The notes under the pieces: generated by a model
Database searches by the model: none
Told to the model about the DNA's origin: nothing
The model's input: only the letters and a program-made list of their open reading frames with translations
DNA from: Achromobacter insuavis
GTDB lineage: Bacteria; Pseudomonadota; Gammaproteobacteria; Burkholderiales; Burkholderiaceae_B
Length of the DNA: 60,736 nucleotides
Assembly (NCBI RefSeq): GCF_902859645.1
Contig: NZ_CADIJR010000039.1
Span: 1-60,736, forward strand
Direction of reading: 5' to 3'
Program-made: the position numbers and the translations under genes
Part shown: piece by piece, positions 8,403-16,575 of the stretch
Layout of the letters: each line of letters begins with the position of its first letter
Numbering within the stretch: position 1 is the first letter of the stretch

Positions 8403-9742
8403 GCATTCCGCTTAGCTATTCGCTGCGGGCCCGGTTGCTGTTCTTCCTGCTGGCCGCGATCGCGGTCGGCGCGCTGGTGCAGGGCGCCATCGCCTATCGC
8501 AGCACCCTGCAGCAGGCCGACGACATCTTCGATTCGCTGCTGCAGCGCACCGCGCTGTCGCTTGGAACCGGCGACGGATTGCTGCGGATGGGACCAGCCC
8601 ATGCCAAGGGCTCGGCCACGCCGATGGCCGACGACCTCATCATCCAGATCTGGACGCCGGATGGCGTGCGCGTATTCAACTCGCGCTCGCGCCGCCCCCT
8701 GCCCGACCAGATCATCCTGGGTTTCGCCGATGCCGAAGTCGAAGGCAGCACCTATCGCGTCTACTCGCTGGCCACGCCCTTCCAGGTGATCCAGGTGGCG
8801 CAGGACATGCAGGTGCGCAAGCGCATGGCGGGCGCGCTGGCCTGGCGCACGGTCGCGCCGATCGCGGCGGCGGCGCCGCTGCTGATGCTGATCGTCTGGT
8901 GCGTGGTGAGCTGGTCGCTGCGGCCCGTCAAGCGCGCCCGGGCCCAGGTGGCCGACCGCCGCCCCGAGGACCTGTCGCCCATCAACGTGCCTGACCTGCC
9001 CGATGAAATCCGGCCGTTGATGCAGGAACTGAACCTGCTGCTGGAACGGATGCGCGGCGCGTTCGCGCAGCAGAAGCAATTCGTCGGCGACGCCGCGCAC
9101 GAGCTGCGCTCGCCGCTGGCGGCGTTGAACCTGCAACTGCAATCGCTGCGCCGCGCCAGTGACGACGACAGCCGCCGCGTCGCCGAGCAACGGCTGGCGG
9201 CGGGCATCGAACGCGCCACGCGGCTGGTGGAGCAATTGTTGTCGATGGCGCGCCACGAGAACAACGCCGAGCAGCCGCCCGCTGAAACCGTGGACCTGGC
9301 CGACGTGGTGCGCCTGGCGCTGTCCGAGACGCTGCCCGCGGCCAACGCCAAGGACATCGGCATCGAACTGCGGGGCGCGCCGCAGGCCATGGTGCGCGGA
9401 CATCGCGACGATCTGGTGCTGCTGGCGCGCAACCTGCTCGACAACGCCATCAAGTACACCTCCGCCGGCGGCCATATCGCGATCCGGCTCGACACGCCCC
9501 CGGAAGGCGCCCGGCTGCTGATCGACGACAACGGCCCGGGCATCCCGCCGGCCGAGCGCGCCCGCGTGTTCGACCGCTTCTACCGGCTGGACGGCAACAC
9601 CCAGCCCGGCAGCGGCCTGGGGCTGGCGATCGCCCGCGCCATCGCCCAGCGCCACAACGCGGCCATCACGCTCGAGGACGTGCCCGACGGCCCCGGCCTG
9701 CGCGCCCAGGTGGCGTTTCCGCCCGAGCAGGCGCCGACTTAA
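8399..9742 (+). CDS. Two-component sensor histidine kinase (QseC/TctE-like)
   Basis: A 447-residue inner-membrane kinase. A first membrane segment lies near residues 13-33 and a second near 160-180, bounding a small periplasmic sensor region; a HAMP-like linker follows. The H-box DAAHELRSPLAALNLQL places phosphorylated His at residue 234. The ATPase domain shows the N-box NLLDNAIKYT, G1 DDNGPGIP and G2 GSGLGLAIA. It begins at an ATG overlapping the response regulator stop. Its partner is the preceding regulator. The periplasmic domain is short, as in TctE/QseC kinases, and its ligand cannot be read from sequence. Confidence 0.92.
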   Translation: MSIPLSYSLRARLLFFLLAAIAVGALVQGAIAYRSTLQQADDIFDSLLQRTALSLGTGDGLLRMGPAHAKGSATPMADDLIIQIWTPDGVRVFNSRSRRPLPDQIILGFADAEVEGSTYRVYSLATPFQVIQVAQDMQVRKRMAGALAWRTVAPIAAAAPLLMLIVWCVVSWSLRPVKRARAQVADRRPEDLSPINVPDLPDEIRPLMQELNLLLERMRGAFAQQKQFVGDAAHELRSPLAALNLQLQSLRRASDDDSRRVAEQRLAAGIERATRLVEQLLSMARHENNAEQPPAETVDLADVVRLALSETLPAANAKDIGIELRGAPQAMVRGHRDDLVLLARNLLDNAIKYTSAGGHIAIRLDTPPEGARLLIDDNGPGIPPAERARVFDRFYRLDGNTQPGSGLGLAIARAIAQRHNAAITLEDVPDGPGLRAQVAFPPEQAPT

Positions 9743-9805
9743 GATTCACCTAAGTGTCAGGCCCGAAGATAGCGCCATGTCCCCACACATGACGCAGGAG
9801 CCGAC

Positions 9806-11269
9806 ATGAAGACCTCGAAGATGAACCCCTCGCGCCTGGTGCTGGCGCTGCTGGCCGCCGGCGCGATTGGCGGCGCTGGCGCGACCGCCGCGTTCGGCGG
9901 CATTTCGATGGCGGCCAGCGCGCCGTCCGCCGTGGCCGCAGCCTCCCCTACGCCGGGCGCCCCTACGCCGGGCGCCTCCATGGGCGCTCCCAATTTCGTG
10001 CAGATCACCCATGACTACGGCCCCGCCGTGGTCAACATCAGCATCAGCGGCACGCGCAAGGTGTCCGATGACGACGACGATCCCTTCGCCCAATTCTTCG
10101 GCCAGATCCCCGGCGCGCGCGGCGGCATGCCGTCTCGCGAAGTGCCGATCCGCGGCGAGGGCTCGGGCTTCATCGTCAGCAGCGACGGCGTCATCCTGAC
10201 CAACGCCCACGTGGTGCAAGGCGCCAAGGAAGTGACCGTCAAGCTGACCGACCGCCGCGAATTCCGCGCCAAGGTGCTGGGCGCCGATCCGCAGACCGAC
10301 GTGGCCGTCATCAAGATCGACGCCAAGAACCTGCCGGTGGTGAAGGTCGGCGACGTCAACCAGCTGCAGGTGGGCGAATGGGTGCTGGCCATCGGTTCGC
10401 CCTACGGCCTGGAGAACACCGCCACCGCCGGCATCGTCAGCGCCAAGGGCCGCTCGCTGCCGGACGACACGTCGGTGCCGTTCATCCAGACCGACGTGGC
10501 GGTGAACCCCGGCAATTCCGGCGGCCCGCTGTTCAATGACCGCGGCGAAGTGGTCGGCATCAACTCGCAGATCTACAGCCGCACCGGCGGCTTCCAGGGC
10601 CTGTCGTTCTCGATCCCGATCGACGTGGCGTACAAGATCAAGGACCAGATCCTGGAACACGGCAAGGTGCAGCATGCGCGCCTGGGCGTGACGGTGCAGG
10701 AGGTCAACCAGGACCTGGCCAACTCGTTCAAGCTCGATACGCCGTCCGGCGCGCTGGTCTCCAGCGTCGAGAAAGGCAGCGCGGCCGAGAAGGCCGGCCT
10801 GCAGCCCGGCGACGTGGTGCGCAAGATCAACGGCCGCACCATCGTGTCGTCCGGCGATCTGGCGTCGCTGATCACGCTGGCCACGCCGGGCGAGAAGATC
10901 ACGATGGACCTGTGGCGCAACGGCGCCCCCAAGGAAGTCGTGGCGACGCTGGGCGGCGTGCCGAAGGACCGGACGCAGACCGCCGGCGACAGCCGCGAGG
11001 TGCAGAAGGGTCAGCTCGGCCTGGCATTGCGCCCGCTCTCGCCGCAGGAGCAGGAAGCCTCGGGCACGCAGGGCCTGTTGATCGAGCAATCGGCGGGTCC
11101 GGCCGCCAAGGCCGGCATCCAGCCGGGTGACGTGCTGCTGTCGCTCAATGGCGTGCCGGTGCACAACATCGGCCAGGTCAAGGACGCGCTGTCCAAGGCC
11201 GGCAAGACGGTGGCGCTGCTGGTGCAGCGCGGCGAAGACAAGATCTTCGTGCCGGTGCAATTGGGCTGA
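9806..11269 (+). CDS. Periplasmic serine endoprotease of the HtrA/DegP (Do) family
   Basis: A 487-residue periplasmic protease-chaperone. An N-terminal signal segment (residues 10-35) is followed by an Ala/Pro linker, a trypsin-like domain with catalytic His135 in TNAHVVQG, Asp165 in QTDVAVIKID and Ser238 in NPGNSGGPL, and two PDZ domains (about 285-370 and 395-480). It degrades or refolds misfolded envelope proteins. It starts 63 bases after the kinase stop, preceded by GCAGGAG, so it is probably co-transcribed with the two-component pair. The linker contains a perfect 15-base tandem duplication (9946-9975) coding PTPGA twice. DegP, DegQ and MucD cannot be separated by eye. Confidence 0.93.
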   Translation: MKTSKMNPSRLVLALLAAGAIGGAGATAAFGGISMAASAPSAVAAASPTPGAPTPGASMGAPNFVQITHDYGPAVVNISISGTRKVSDDDDDPFAQFFGQIPGARGGMPSREVPIRGEGSGFIVSSDGVILTNAHVVQGAKEVTVKLTDRREFRAKVLGADPQTDVAVIKIDAKNLPVVKVGDVNQLQVGEWVLAIGSPYGLENTATAGIVSAKGRSLPDDTSVPFIQTDVAVNPGNSGGPLFNDRGEVVGINSQIYSRTGGFQGLSFSIPIDVAYKIKDQILEHGKVQHARLGVTVQEVNQDLANSFKLDTPSGALVSSVEKGSAAEKAGLQPGDVVRKINGRTIVSSGDLASLITLATPGEKITMDLWRNGAPKEVVATLGGVPKDRTQTAGDSREVQKGQLGLALRPLSPQEQEASGTQGLLIEQSAGPAAKAGIQPGDVLLSLNGVPVHNIGQVKDALSKAGKTVALLVQRGEDKIFVPVQLG

Positions 11270-11290
11270 GCCCGATCGACGGGCAGGCGG

Positions 11291-11323
11291 CGCGCCGGCC
11301 GGGAAGACATCCCGGCCGGCGCG
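11291..11323. terminator. Long GC hairpin between htrA and maiA
   Basis: A perfect 14-pair inverted repeat CGCGCCGGCCGGGA/TCCCGGCCGGCGCG with loop AGACA lies between two convergent genes. It has no T run, so termination may depend on other factors. Confidence 0.5.
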
Positions 11324-11327
11324 CGCC

Positions 11328-11972
11328 TCATTCGGCGTCGGGCTGCTTGCCCGGCGCGGCGGCGTCAAACGCCGGCAAGGCGCGGCAGGCGGCGTCGATG
11401 CGCACCACAGTGGGCATCGCGCTCAGGTCGCATTCGAAGCGGCGCGCGTTGGCCACCTGCGGCACCAGGCACAGATCGGCGATGGTCGGCGTGTCGCCAT
11501 GGCAGAACGCGCCGGTGGCGGCCGAGCCGGCCAGCTGCGCTTCCAGGGCTTCCAGCCCCTGGCGCACCCAGTGCTGGTACCAGGCCGTCTTGGCGGCCTC
11601 GTCCACGCCCAGCGTGTGCTTCAGGTATTTCAACACCCGCAGGTTGTTCAGCGGATGGGTATCGCAGGCGATGCCCAGCGCCAGGTCGCGCACGCGCGCG
11701 CGGCCGATCGCGTCGGCCGGCAGCAGCGGCGCCTGCGGATGCGTTTCCTCGAGGTACTCGATGATGGCGAGCGACTGGCCGATGACCGCATCGCCATCGA
11801 CCAGCGTGGGCACCAGTGCGGTCGGGTTGACCTTGCGATAGTCGGCCGACAATTGCTGGCCGCCGTCCTTGAGCAGGTGCACCGCCAGGTATTCGTACGG
11901 TAGGCCCTTCAGGTTCAGCGCGATGCGCACGCGATACGCGGCCGAGCTGCGGAAATAGCTGTACAACTGCAT
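11328..11972 (-). CDS. maiA: Maleylacetoacetate isomerase (zeta-class glutathione transferase)
   Basis: A 214-residue soluble glutathione transferase. The thioredoxin-like N-terminal domain starts with YSYFRSSAAYRVRIALNLKG, matching the zeta-class SSxxYRVRIAL active-site signature, and residues near 60-70 (GQSLAIIEYLEE) bind glutathione. The all-helical C-terminal domain contains DLALGIACDTHPLNNLRVL, typical of MaiA. It isomerises maleylacetoacetate (or maleylpyruvate) in tyrosine/homogentisate or gentisate breakdown. A Shine-Dalgarno GAGGAG precedes the ATG closely. The other homogentisate genes are not nearby, so which pathway it serves is open. ispH lies upstream in the same direction. Confidence 0.9.
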   Translation of the reverse strand: MQLYSYFRSSAAYRVRIALNLKGLPYEYLAVHLLKDGGQQLSADYRKVNPTALVPTLVDGDAVIGQSLAIIEYLEETHPQAPLLPADAIGRARVRDLALGIACDTHPLNNLRVLKYLKHTLGVDEAAKTAWYQHWVRQGLEALEAQLAGSAATGAFCHGDTPTIADLCLVPQVANARRFECDLSAMPTVVRIDAACRALPAFDAAAPGKQPDAE

Positions 11973-12022
11973 GGAGTCTCCTCGATTCTTGTTCTGCGCG
12001 ACGCCCGCGGCGGGCGTCGCGC

Positions 12023-13000
12023 TCATTCCAGCGATTCGGTCTGCGCGGCCTTGCGCGACAGGCCCTTGGGCAGCGGGAACGCCACGTTCTCTTCCAGGCC
12101 CGGCATGGTGCGCACCGACACCGCGCCCAGTTCCTTGACCCGCGCGATCACCTGCTGCACCAGGATCTCGGGCGCCGACGCGCCGGCGGTCACACCGATG
12201 CGCTTGCGGCCCTCGAGCCAGGCCGGATCGATGGAATGCGCGCCATCGATCAGGTACGACGCCACGCCCTTGCGGTCCGCCACTTCGCGCAGGCGGTTGG
12301 AATTGGAGCTGTTGGGGCTGCCGACCACCAGCACCAGGTCGCACTCGGGCGCCAGCACCTTGACCGCGTCCTGGCGGTTCTGGGTGGCGTAGCAGATGTC
12401 GCTTTTCTTGGGCTCGACGATGCTGGGAAAGCGCGCCTTGAGCGCCTTGGACACGGCCGCGGCGTCATCCACCGACAGCGTGGTCTGCGTGACGTACGCC
12501 AGGTTCTCGGGATCGGTGACCTGCAGGCTGGCCACGTCGTCGACGGTCTCGACCAAATACATGCCGCCCTGGGCCTGGCCCAGCGTGCCTTCGACTTCCG
12601 GATGGCCCTTGTGGCCGATCATGATGATCTCGCGGCCGGCCGCGCGCATGCGGGCCACCTCGATGTGCACCTTGGTCACCAGCGGGCAGGTGGCATCGAA
12701 CACCTGCTGCCCGCGCGCCTCGGCTTCGGCCCGCACCGCCTTGGACACGCCATGGGCCGAGAACACCACGATGGCGCCGGAAGGCGCATCGTCCAGTTCG
12801 TCGATGAAGATGGCGCCCTTGGCGCGCAGGTCTTCGACCACGTAGCGGTTGTGGACGATCTCGTGGCGCACGTAGATCGGCGCGCCGTGCAGCTCGAGCG
12901 CGCGCTCGACGATGTCGATGGCGCGATCGACGCCGGCACAGAAGCCGCGCGGCTGCGCCAGCAGGACTTCGGCGCCGGCGGCGGTGACAGCCTGGCTCAT
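12023..13000 (-). CDS. ispH: 4-hydroxy-3-methylbut-2-enyl diphosphate reductase, IspH
   Basis: A 325-residue iron-sulfur enzyme making isopentenyl and dimethylallyl diphosphate in the last step of the methylerythritol phosphate pathway. The three cluster ligands are visible: Cys21 in [11 protein letters not shown], Cys105 in [11 protein letters not shown] and Cys203 in ICYATQNRQ, along with the conserved substrate-binding GHxGHPE and NSSNSNRL segments. The ATG shares one base with the stop of the upstream FKBP gene (TGATG), so translation is coupled. The fkpB-ispH pairing is widespread in proteobacteria and supports both calls. Confidence 0.97.
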   Translation of the reverse strand: MSQAVTAAGAEVLLAQPRGFCAGVDRAIDIVERALELHGAPIYVRHEIVHNRYVVEDLRAKGAIFIDELDDAPSGAIVVFSAHGVSKAVRAEAEARGQQVFDATCPLVTKVHIEVARMRAAGREIIMIGHKGHPEVEGTLGQAQGGMYLVETVDDVASLQVTDPENLAYVTQTTLSVDDAAAVSKALKARFPSIVEPKKSDICYATQNRQDAVKVLAPECDLVLVVGSPNSSNSNRLREVADRKGVASYLIDGAHSIDPAWLEGRKRIGVTAGASAPEILVQQVIARVKELGAVSVRTMPGLEENVAFPLPKGLSRKAAQTESLE

Positions 13001-13476
13001 CAGAGAACTCCCAGCAGCGCCACGTCGACCCGCAAGCTGATGCCCGCGAGCGGGTGGTTGAAATCGAACAATGCCGATTCCTCGTTGATTTCCTTCAGGA
13101 CGCCCGAATAGCGGCCGCCGTTGGGCGCCGCGAACTCGACCAGGTCGCCGGGCTCGAAGGTGGCGTCGGCGCCGGCGTGCTCGGCGAGCATCTTGCGCGT
13201 GACGCGCTGGATCAACTCGGGGTTGCGGTCGCCATAGGCGTCGGCGGGCTCCAGCGTGACGCTGAAGCGGTCGCCCTCGGCCTTGCCCAGCAAGGCGGTC
13301 TCCAGGCCCGGCGCCCATTGGCCGCTGCCCATCTGCAGCGTGGCGGGACGGCCGTCGAAAGTATCGGTGAACACCGAATCCTTGCCGGGGCCCGAAGCCA
13401 GGGTGATGCGGTAATGCAGCGTCAGGTAGGAGTCCGGACGGACCAAAACATTCATTTCGTTAGAGGCGATGCTCAA
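13000..13476 (-). CDS. fkpB: FKBP-type peptidyl-prolyl isomerase, SlpA/FkpB type
   Basis: A 158-residue cytoplasmic FKBP of the SlyD-like group. It shows the FKBP core ([28 protein letters not shown]) interrupted by an insert-in-flap domain with residues near 80-130, ending in [18 protein letters not shown], a hallmark of SlyD/SlpA proteins. It catalyses proline isomerisation and can act as a chaperone. No His-rich metal tail like that of SlyD is present, favouring SlpA. An alternative ATG lies seven codons in. It is first in an operon with ispH and diverges from radC across about 50 bases. Confidence 0.9.
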   Translation of the reverse strand: MSIASNEMNVLVRPDSYLTLHYRITLASGPGKDSVFTDTFDGRPATLQMGSGQWAPGLETALLGKAEGDRFSVTLEPADAYGDRNPELIQRVTRKMLAEHAGADATFEPGDLVEFAAPNGGRYSGVLKEINEESALFDFNHPLAGISLRVDVALLGVL

Positions 13477-13527
13477 GATCTGCCACCGTAGTCAGACAGT
13501 AAGTGAACCCTGATTTTAGAGCCTCTT

Positions 13528-14205
13528 ATGAAATTGTCTGTCCAGGTGTCCAAACACGAGCGTCCCCGCGAGCGCCTGCTGCGCCTGGGCGCCTCGTCGT
13601 TACAAAATACCGAGCTGCTCGCCATCGCCCTGCGCACCGGGGTGCCCGGGCTGAATGTGCTGGACCTTTCCAGCCAGCTGCTGGACCGGTTCCGCGGCCT
13701 GCGCGGGCTGCTGGGAGCCTCCCCGGAAGAGCTGCTGGCCGTGCCCGGTCTGGGCACGGCCAAGGCCTGCGCCCTGGCGGCGATCCTGGAACTGGCCAAG
13801 CGCGCCATCGAGGAAGAACTGACGCTCGCCAGCACTCTCGACCATCCTTCGCGGGTGAAACAATATTGCAAGGTCACGCTGGCCCACCGCCGGGTCGAAC
13901 ATTGCATCGCGCTCTACCTGGATAGTCAGCTGCGGCTGATCGCCAGCGGCGAACTGGCGCGCGGCACGCTGTCGCAGGCCTCGGTCTATCCGCGCGAGGT
14001 GGTGCGCGAGGCCCTGCGCCATCACGCGGCGGCCCTCATCATCGCCCACAACCACCCGTCCGGCCTGGCCCAGCCCAGCGCCGCCGACCTGGCGTTCACC
14101 CGCCACCTGAAGCAGGCGCTGGCGCTGGTCGACGTCGCCCTGGTCGACCACCTGATCGTCGCCGGCGACGAAGTCGCCTCGATGGCGGAACACGGCCGCA
14201 TGTAA
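13528..14205 (+). CDS. radC: RadC/YsxA family JAB1/MPN (JAMM) protein
   Basis: A 225-residue protein with an N-terminal helix-hairpin-helix region (ELLAVPGLGTAKACAL, about residues 65-90) and a C-terminal JAMM metalloprotein domain. The zinc-binding signature HNHPSGLAQPSAAD and an upstream Glu in ASVYPREVVREAL are present. Despite its name, a recombination-repair role for RadC is doubtful; relatives occur on both chromosomes and mobile elements. Here it sits alone between fkpB and kynB in backbone sequence, with no element genes around it, so it is the chromosomal copy. Confidence 0.92.
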   Translation: MKLSVQVSKHERPRERLLRLGASSLQNTELLAIALRTGVPGLNVLDLSSQLLDRFRGLRGLLGASPEELLAVPGLGTAKACALAAILELAKRAIEEELTLASTLDHPSRVKQYCKVTLAHRRVEHCIALYLDSQLRLIASGELARGTLSQASVYPREVVREALRHHAAALIIAHNHPSGLAQPSAADLAFTRHLKQALALVDVALVDHLIVAGDEVASMAEHGRM

Positions 14206-14252
14206 GGCTGCGCCCGCGGCGGGAATTCGTTAGACTACGGCCCGATATTGTT

Positions 14253-14267
14253 TTAGGCTTAACCTAA
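14253..14267. promoter_or_regulatory. Palindromic site upstream of kynB
   Basis: TTAGG-CTTAA-CCTAA is a perfect 5-5-5 inverted repeat in an AT-rich patch 27 bases before the kynB ATG. Kynurenine operons in other proteobacteria are often controlled by the Lrp/AsnC-type regulator KynR; this could be such an operator. The assignment is inference. Confidence 0.45.
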
Positions 14268-14294
14268 TTTCCGCTTCCGCGACCTCGCGCCTCC

Positions 14295-14924
14295 ATGAAA
14301 CGCCTGTGGGATATCTCCCCTCCCGTCTCCACGGCCTCGCCCGTGTTTCCTGGCGATACGCCGTATCGCCAGCAATGGAAGTGGTCGCTCGAACCCGGCT
14401 GTCCGGTCAACGTCAGCGAAATCACGATGTCGCCGCACGTCGGCGCGCACGCCGATGCGCCGCTGCACTACCAGAACGGCGGCGCCGCCATCGGCGCGGT
14501 CTCGCTCGAACCCTTCCTGGGCCCCTGTCGCGTCATCCACGCCATTGACTGCGGGCCACTGATCACCCCGGAGCACCTGCTCCACGCCGCCAACAACCTG
14601 CCCCCGCGCATCCTGGTGCGTACCGCCAAGCATGCCGCGCAGGAATGGTGGACGGACGACTTCTCGGCCTACGCGCCCCAGACCATCGAATGGCTGGCCG
14701 AACGCGGCGTCATGCTGATCGGGTTGGACACCCCCAGCATCGACCCCGCGTCCAGCAAGACCCTGGACAGCCATCACGCCATCCTGCGGCACGACATGCG
14801 AGTACTGGAGAACCTGGTGCTCGACGACGTGCCGGAGGGCGATTACGAACTGATCGCACTGCCGCTGGCTTTGATCCAGGCTGACGCCAGCCCGGTGCGC
14901 GCCGTCTTGCGCGAACTGGGCTGA
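14295..14924 (+). CDS. kynB: Kynurenine formamidase (arylformamidase) KynB
   Basis: A 209-residue metal-dependent cyclase-family hydrolase that converts N-formylkynurenine to kynurenine and formate, the second step of tryptophan breakdown. It begins with the family-typical LWDISPPVS and FPGDTPY segments and carries the metal-binding HxGxHxD motif as SPHVGAHADAPLHY (about residues 46-60), plus the later GLDTPSIDP and DDVPEGDYELIALPL segments. Length and motifs match KynB closely. It precedes kynA in the same direction with about 210 bases between them. A palindrome lies just upstream of its start. Confidence 0.94.
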   Translation: MKRLWDISPPVSTASPVFPGDTPYRQQWKWSLEPGCPVNVSEITMSPHVGAHADAPLHYQNGGAAIGAVSLEPFLGPCRVIHAIDCGPLITPEHLLHAANNLPPRILVRTAKHAAQEWWTDDFSAYAPQTIEWLAERGVMLIGLDTPSIDPASSKTLDSHHAILRHDMRVLENLVLDDVPEGDYELIALPLALIQADASPVRAVLRELG

Positions 14925-15015
14925 TACCGGCCACCGGGCAGGCTGCGCGCGAGACGCGGCGCGATGAGCGCGCCGCCCCGTCACGCGCGGCCCGCCTTTT
15001 CGAAGAAGCACGACC

Positions 15016-15138
15016 ATGAACACTCCCTCCGATCCGCGCATGGCGCTTGCCTGCGCCCGCCTGCCGCATTCCGGCTGGCGCAGCCTGCCCGCCTCGGCCC
15101 GCCGCGCCGCCCCGCCCTGCCAGGGAGGCCGCGCATGA
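15016..15138 (+). CDS. Possible 40-residue small ORF coupled to kynA
   Basis: An ATG at 15016 opens a frame that ends in TGA overlapping the kynA start in an ATGA arrangement, the hallmark of translational coupling. It occupies the kynB-kynA interval, where kynU (kynureninase) lies in several related bacteria. The product is rich in Ala, Arg and Pro and has no clear domain; a short stretch ([15 protein letters not shown]) faintly resembles the kynureninase segment around NSAGWRDLP, which is too little to call homology. The SD-like sequence before it is weak. It may be a leader peptide, a kynU remnant or chance. Confidence 0.3.
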   Translation: MNTPSDPRMALACARLPHSGWRSLPASARRAAPPCQGGRA

Positions 15139-15983
15139 GCCAGAGCCAACGCCCCGAAGACATCGTCCGAGAGGAAAAGGCGCAGCTGGATTTCACGCGC
15201 GACATGACCTACGGCGATTACCTGCACCTGGACGAACTGCTGGGCGCGCAGCATCCGCTCTCGCCCGAGCACAACGAGATGCTGTTCATCATCCAGCACC
15301 AGACCAGCGAGCTCTGGATGAAGCTGATGCTGCACGAGTTGCGCGGCGCCATCGCCAACCTGGCGGCGGACCGCCCGCAGCCGGCCTTCAAGATGCTGGC
15401 CCGGGTCAGCAAGATCATGGAACAGCTAGTCCACGCCTGGGACGTGCTGGCGACCATGACGCCGCCCGAGTATTCCGCCCTGCGCCCCTACCTGGCGCGC
15501 TCCAGCGGCTTCCAGAGCTACCAGTACCGCCAGATCGAATTCCTGCTGGGCAACAAGAACGCCGCCATGCTCAAGCCGCACGCGCATCGCGCCGACCTGC
15601 TGGCGCAGGTGCAGCAGGCCTACGAGACGCCGTCGCTGTATGACGAATCGCTGCGCCTGCTGGCGCGGCACGGCGTGGCGGTCCCCGCCGACCGCCTGGA
15701 ACGCGACTGGACCCAGCCCTACCAGGCGTCGGAAGGCGTCGAGCAGGCCTGGCTGACGGTCTACCGCGACACCGACCGCTACTGGGACCTGTACCAACTG
15801 GGCGAGAAACTGACCGACCTGGAAGATGCCTTCCGCCTGTGGCGTTTCCGCCACGTCACCACGGTCGAGCGCGTCATCGGCTTCAAGCGCGGCACCGGCG
15901 GCACCTCGGGCGTGGATTACCTGCGGCGCATGCTGGAGGTAGTGCTGTTCCCGGAGATCTGGAAACTGCGCACCGATCTCTGA
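15135..15983 (+). CDS. kynA: Tryptophan 2,3-dioxygenase KynA
   Basis: A 282-residue haem enzyme that opens the indole ring of L-tryptophan to N-formylkynurenine. Conserved stretches include [19 protein letters not shown] near the N-terminus, [21 protein letters not shown] (the substrate-pocket His is in this HQTSELW segment), [19 protein letters not shown], and the C-terminal [24 protein letters not shown], which holds the haem-ligating His and the substrate-carboxylate loop. The start ATG has a strong GGGAGG eight bases upstream. With kynB it supplies kynurenine; kynureninase (kynU) is not beside it here. Confidence 0.96.
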   Translation: MSQSQRPEDIVREEKAQLDFTRDMTYGDYLHLDELLGAQHPLSPEHNEMLFIIQHQTSELWMKLMLHELRGAIANLAADRPQPAFKMLARVSKIMEQLVHAWDVLATMTPPEYSALRPYLARSSGFQSYQYRQIEFLLGNKNAAMLKPHAHRADLLAQVQQAYETPSLYDESLRLLARHGVAVPADRLERDWTQPYQASEGVEQAWLTVYRDTDRYWDLYQLGEKLTDLEDAFRLWRFRHVTTVERVIGFKRGTGGTSGVDYLRRMLEVVLFPEIWKLRTDL

Positions 15984-16069
15984 TCGTCGCTTCGATCCGT
16001 CCCCGGATGAAAAATCCGGGCCTCCCCACCCGGACGGCCCGGATTGCCTGTTCCGGCCGGACGATCCCA

Positions 16070-16078
16070 TGCTAGAAT
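16070..16078 (+). promoter_or_regulatory. Extended -10 promoter for rpmE2
   Basis: TGCTAGAAT is an extended -10 element (TGn followed by TAGAAT) about 105 bases before the rpmE2 ATG, with TTCCGG 16 bases upstream as a weak -35. This predicts a leader of roughly 100 bases. Confidence 0.5.
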
Positions 16079-16153
16079 CCACAGTTACTTTTCGGATACG
16101 TGGCAAGAACGCCTGAAAAAGCGATTCGTGCTGGCGACCCTAACTTTTGACAT

Positions 16154-16171
16154 GACTCCCTTGAGGGAGTC
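16154..16171 (+). promoter_or_regulatory. Hairpin just upstream of the rpmE2 ribosome-binding site
   Basis: GACTCCC-TTGA-GGGAGTC is a perfect 7-pair stem-loop ending a few bases before the AGGAAAG ribosome-binding site. It could tune translation or bind the ribosomal protein product; this is inference. Confidence 0.45.
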
Positions 16172-16184
16172 CTAGGAAAGCACC

Positions 16185-16451
16185 ATGAAAGAAGGCATTC
16201 ACCCCGAATACCGCGAAGTCGTCTTCGCCGACCTGCAAACGGGCAGCAAGTTCATCACCCGCTCGACCGTGCAAACGCGCGAAACCATCGAACTCGATGG
16301 CAAGACGTACCCGCTCTTCAAGTGCGACGTGACCTCCGAATCGCACCCGTTCTACACGGGCGCCCAGACGCGTATCGTCGAAACCGGCCGCGTGGAAAAG
16401 TTCCGCGCCCGTTTCGCCCGTACCGCCGGCACGGTCAAGTCCGCTTCCTGA
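16185..16451 (+). CDS. rpmE2: Ribosomal protein L31 type B (zinc-free)
   Basis: An 88-residue 50S subunit protein that bridges the subunits. It matches the type B form: it starts [14 protein letters not shown], contains [25 protein letters not shown] split by conserved SHPFYTG, and lacks the zinc-binding cysteine pairs of type A L31 (only one Cys). Where both types exist, the B form replaces the zinc form when zinc is short; no Zur box is seen at this copy, so it may be the only or constitutive L31. A long leader with a hairpin precedes it and a strong terminator follows. Confidence 0.96.
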   Translation: MKEGIHPEYREVVFADLQTGSKFITRSTVQTRETIELDGKTYPLFKCDVTSESHPFYTGAQTRIVETGRVEKFRARFARTAGTVKSAS

Positions 16452-16478
16452 TCCTGTCGCTCCTACGGGAGTCACAGC

Positions 16479-16508
16479 AAAAAGGCAGCCTCCGGGCTGC
16501 TTTTTTTT
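16479..16508 (+). terminator. Terminator of rpmE2
   Basis: GCAGCC-TCCG-GGCTGC preceded by an A run and followed by eight T, 28 bases after the rpmE2 stop. Confidence 0.9.
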
Positions 16509-16575
16509 CCCCTGATCCCGCTCCTACGCAAACCGGGGGCTGGCGCTTCCCGATCACTCGGTTACATTAACGCCC

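Noticed and set aside
9746-11368. 540-codon leftward frame opposite the HtrA gene
   Set aside because: HtrA has a full catalytic triad and two PDZ domains on the other strand; the opposite frame is His/Arg/Ala-rich shadow sequence.
16154-16171. Zur regulation of rpmE2
   Set aside because: Type B L31 genes are often under Zur, but no TGTTAT-N3-ATAACA-like sequence lies upstream here.
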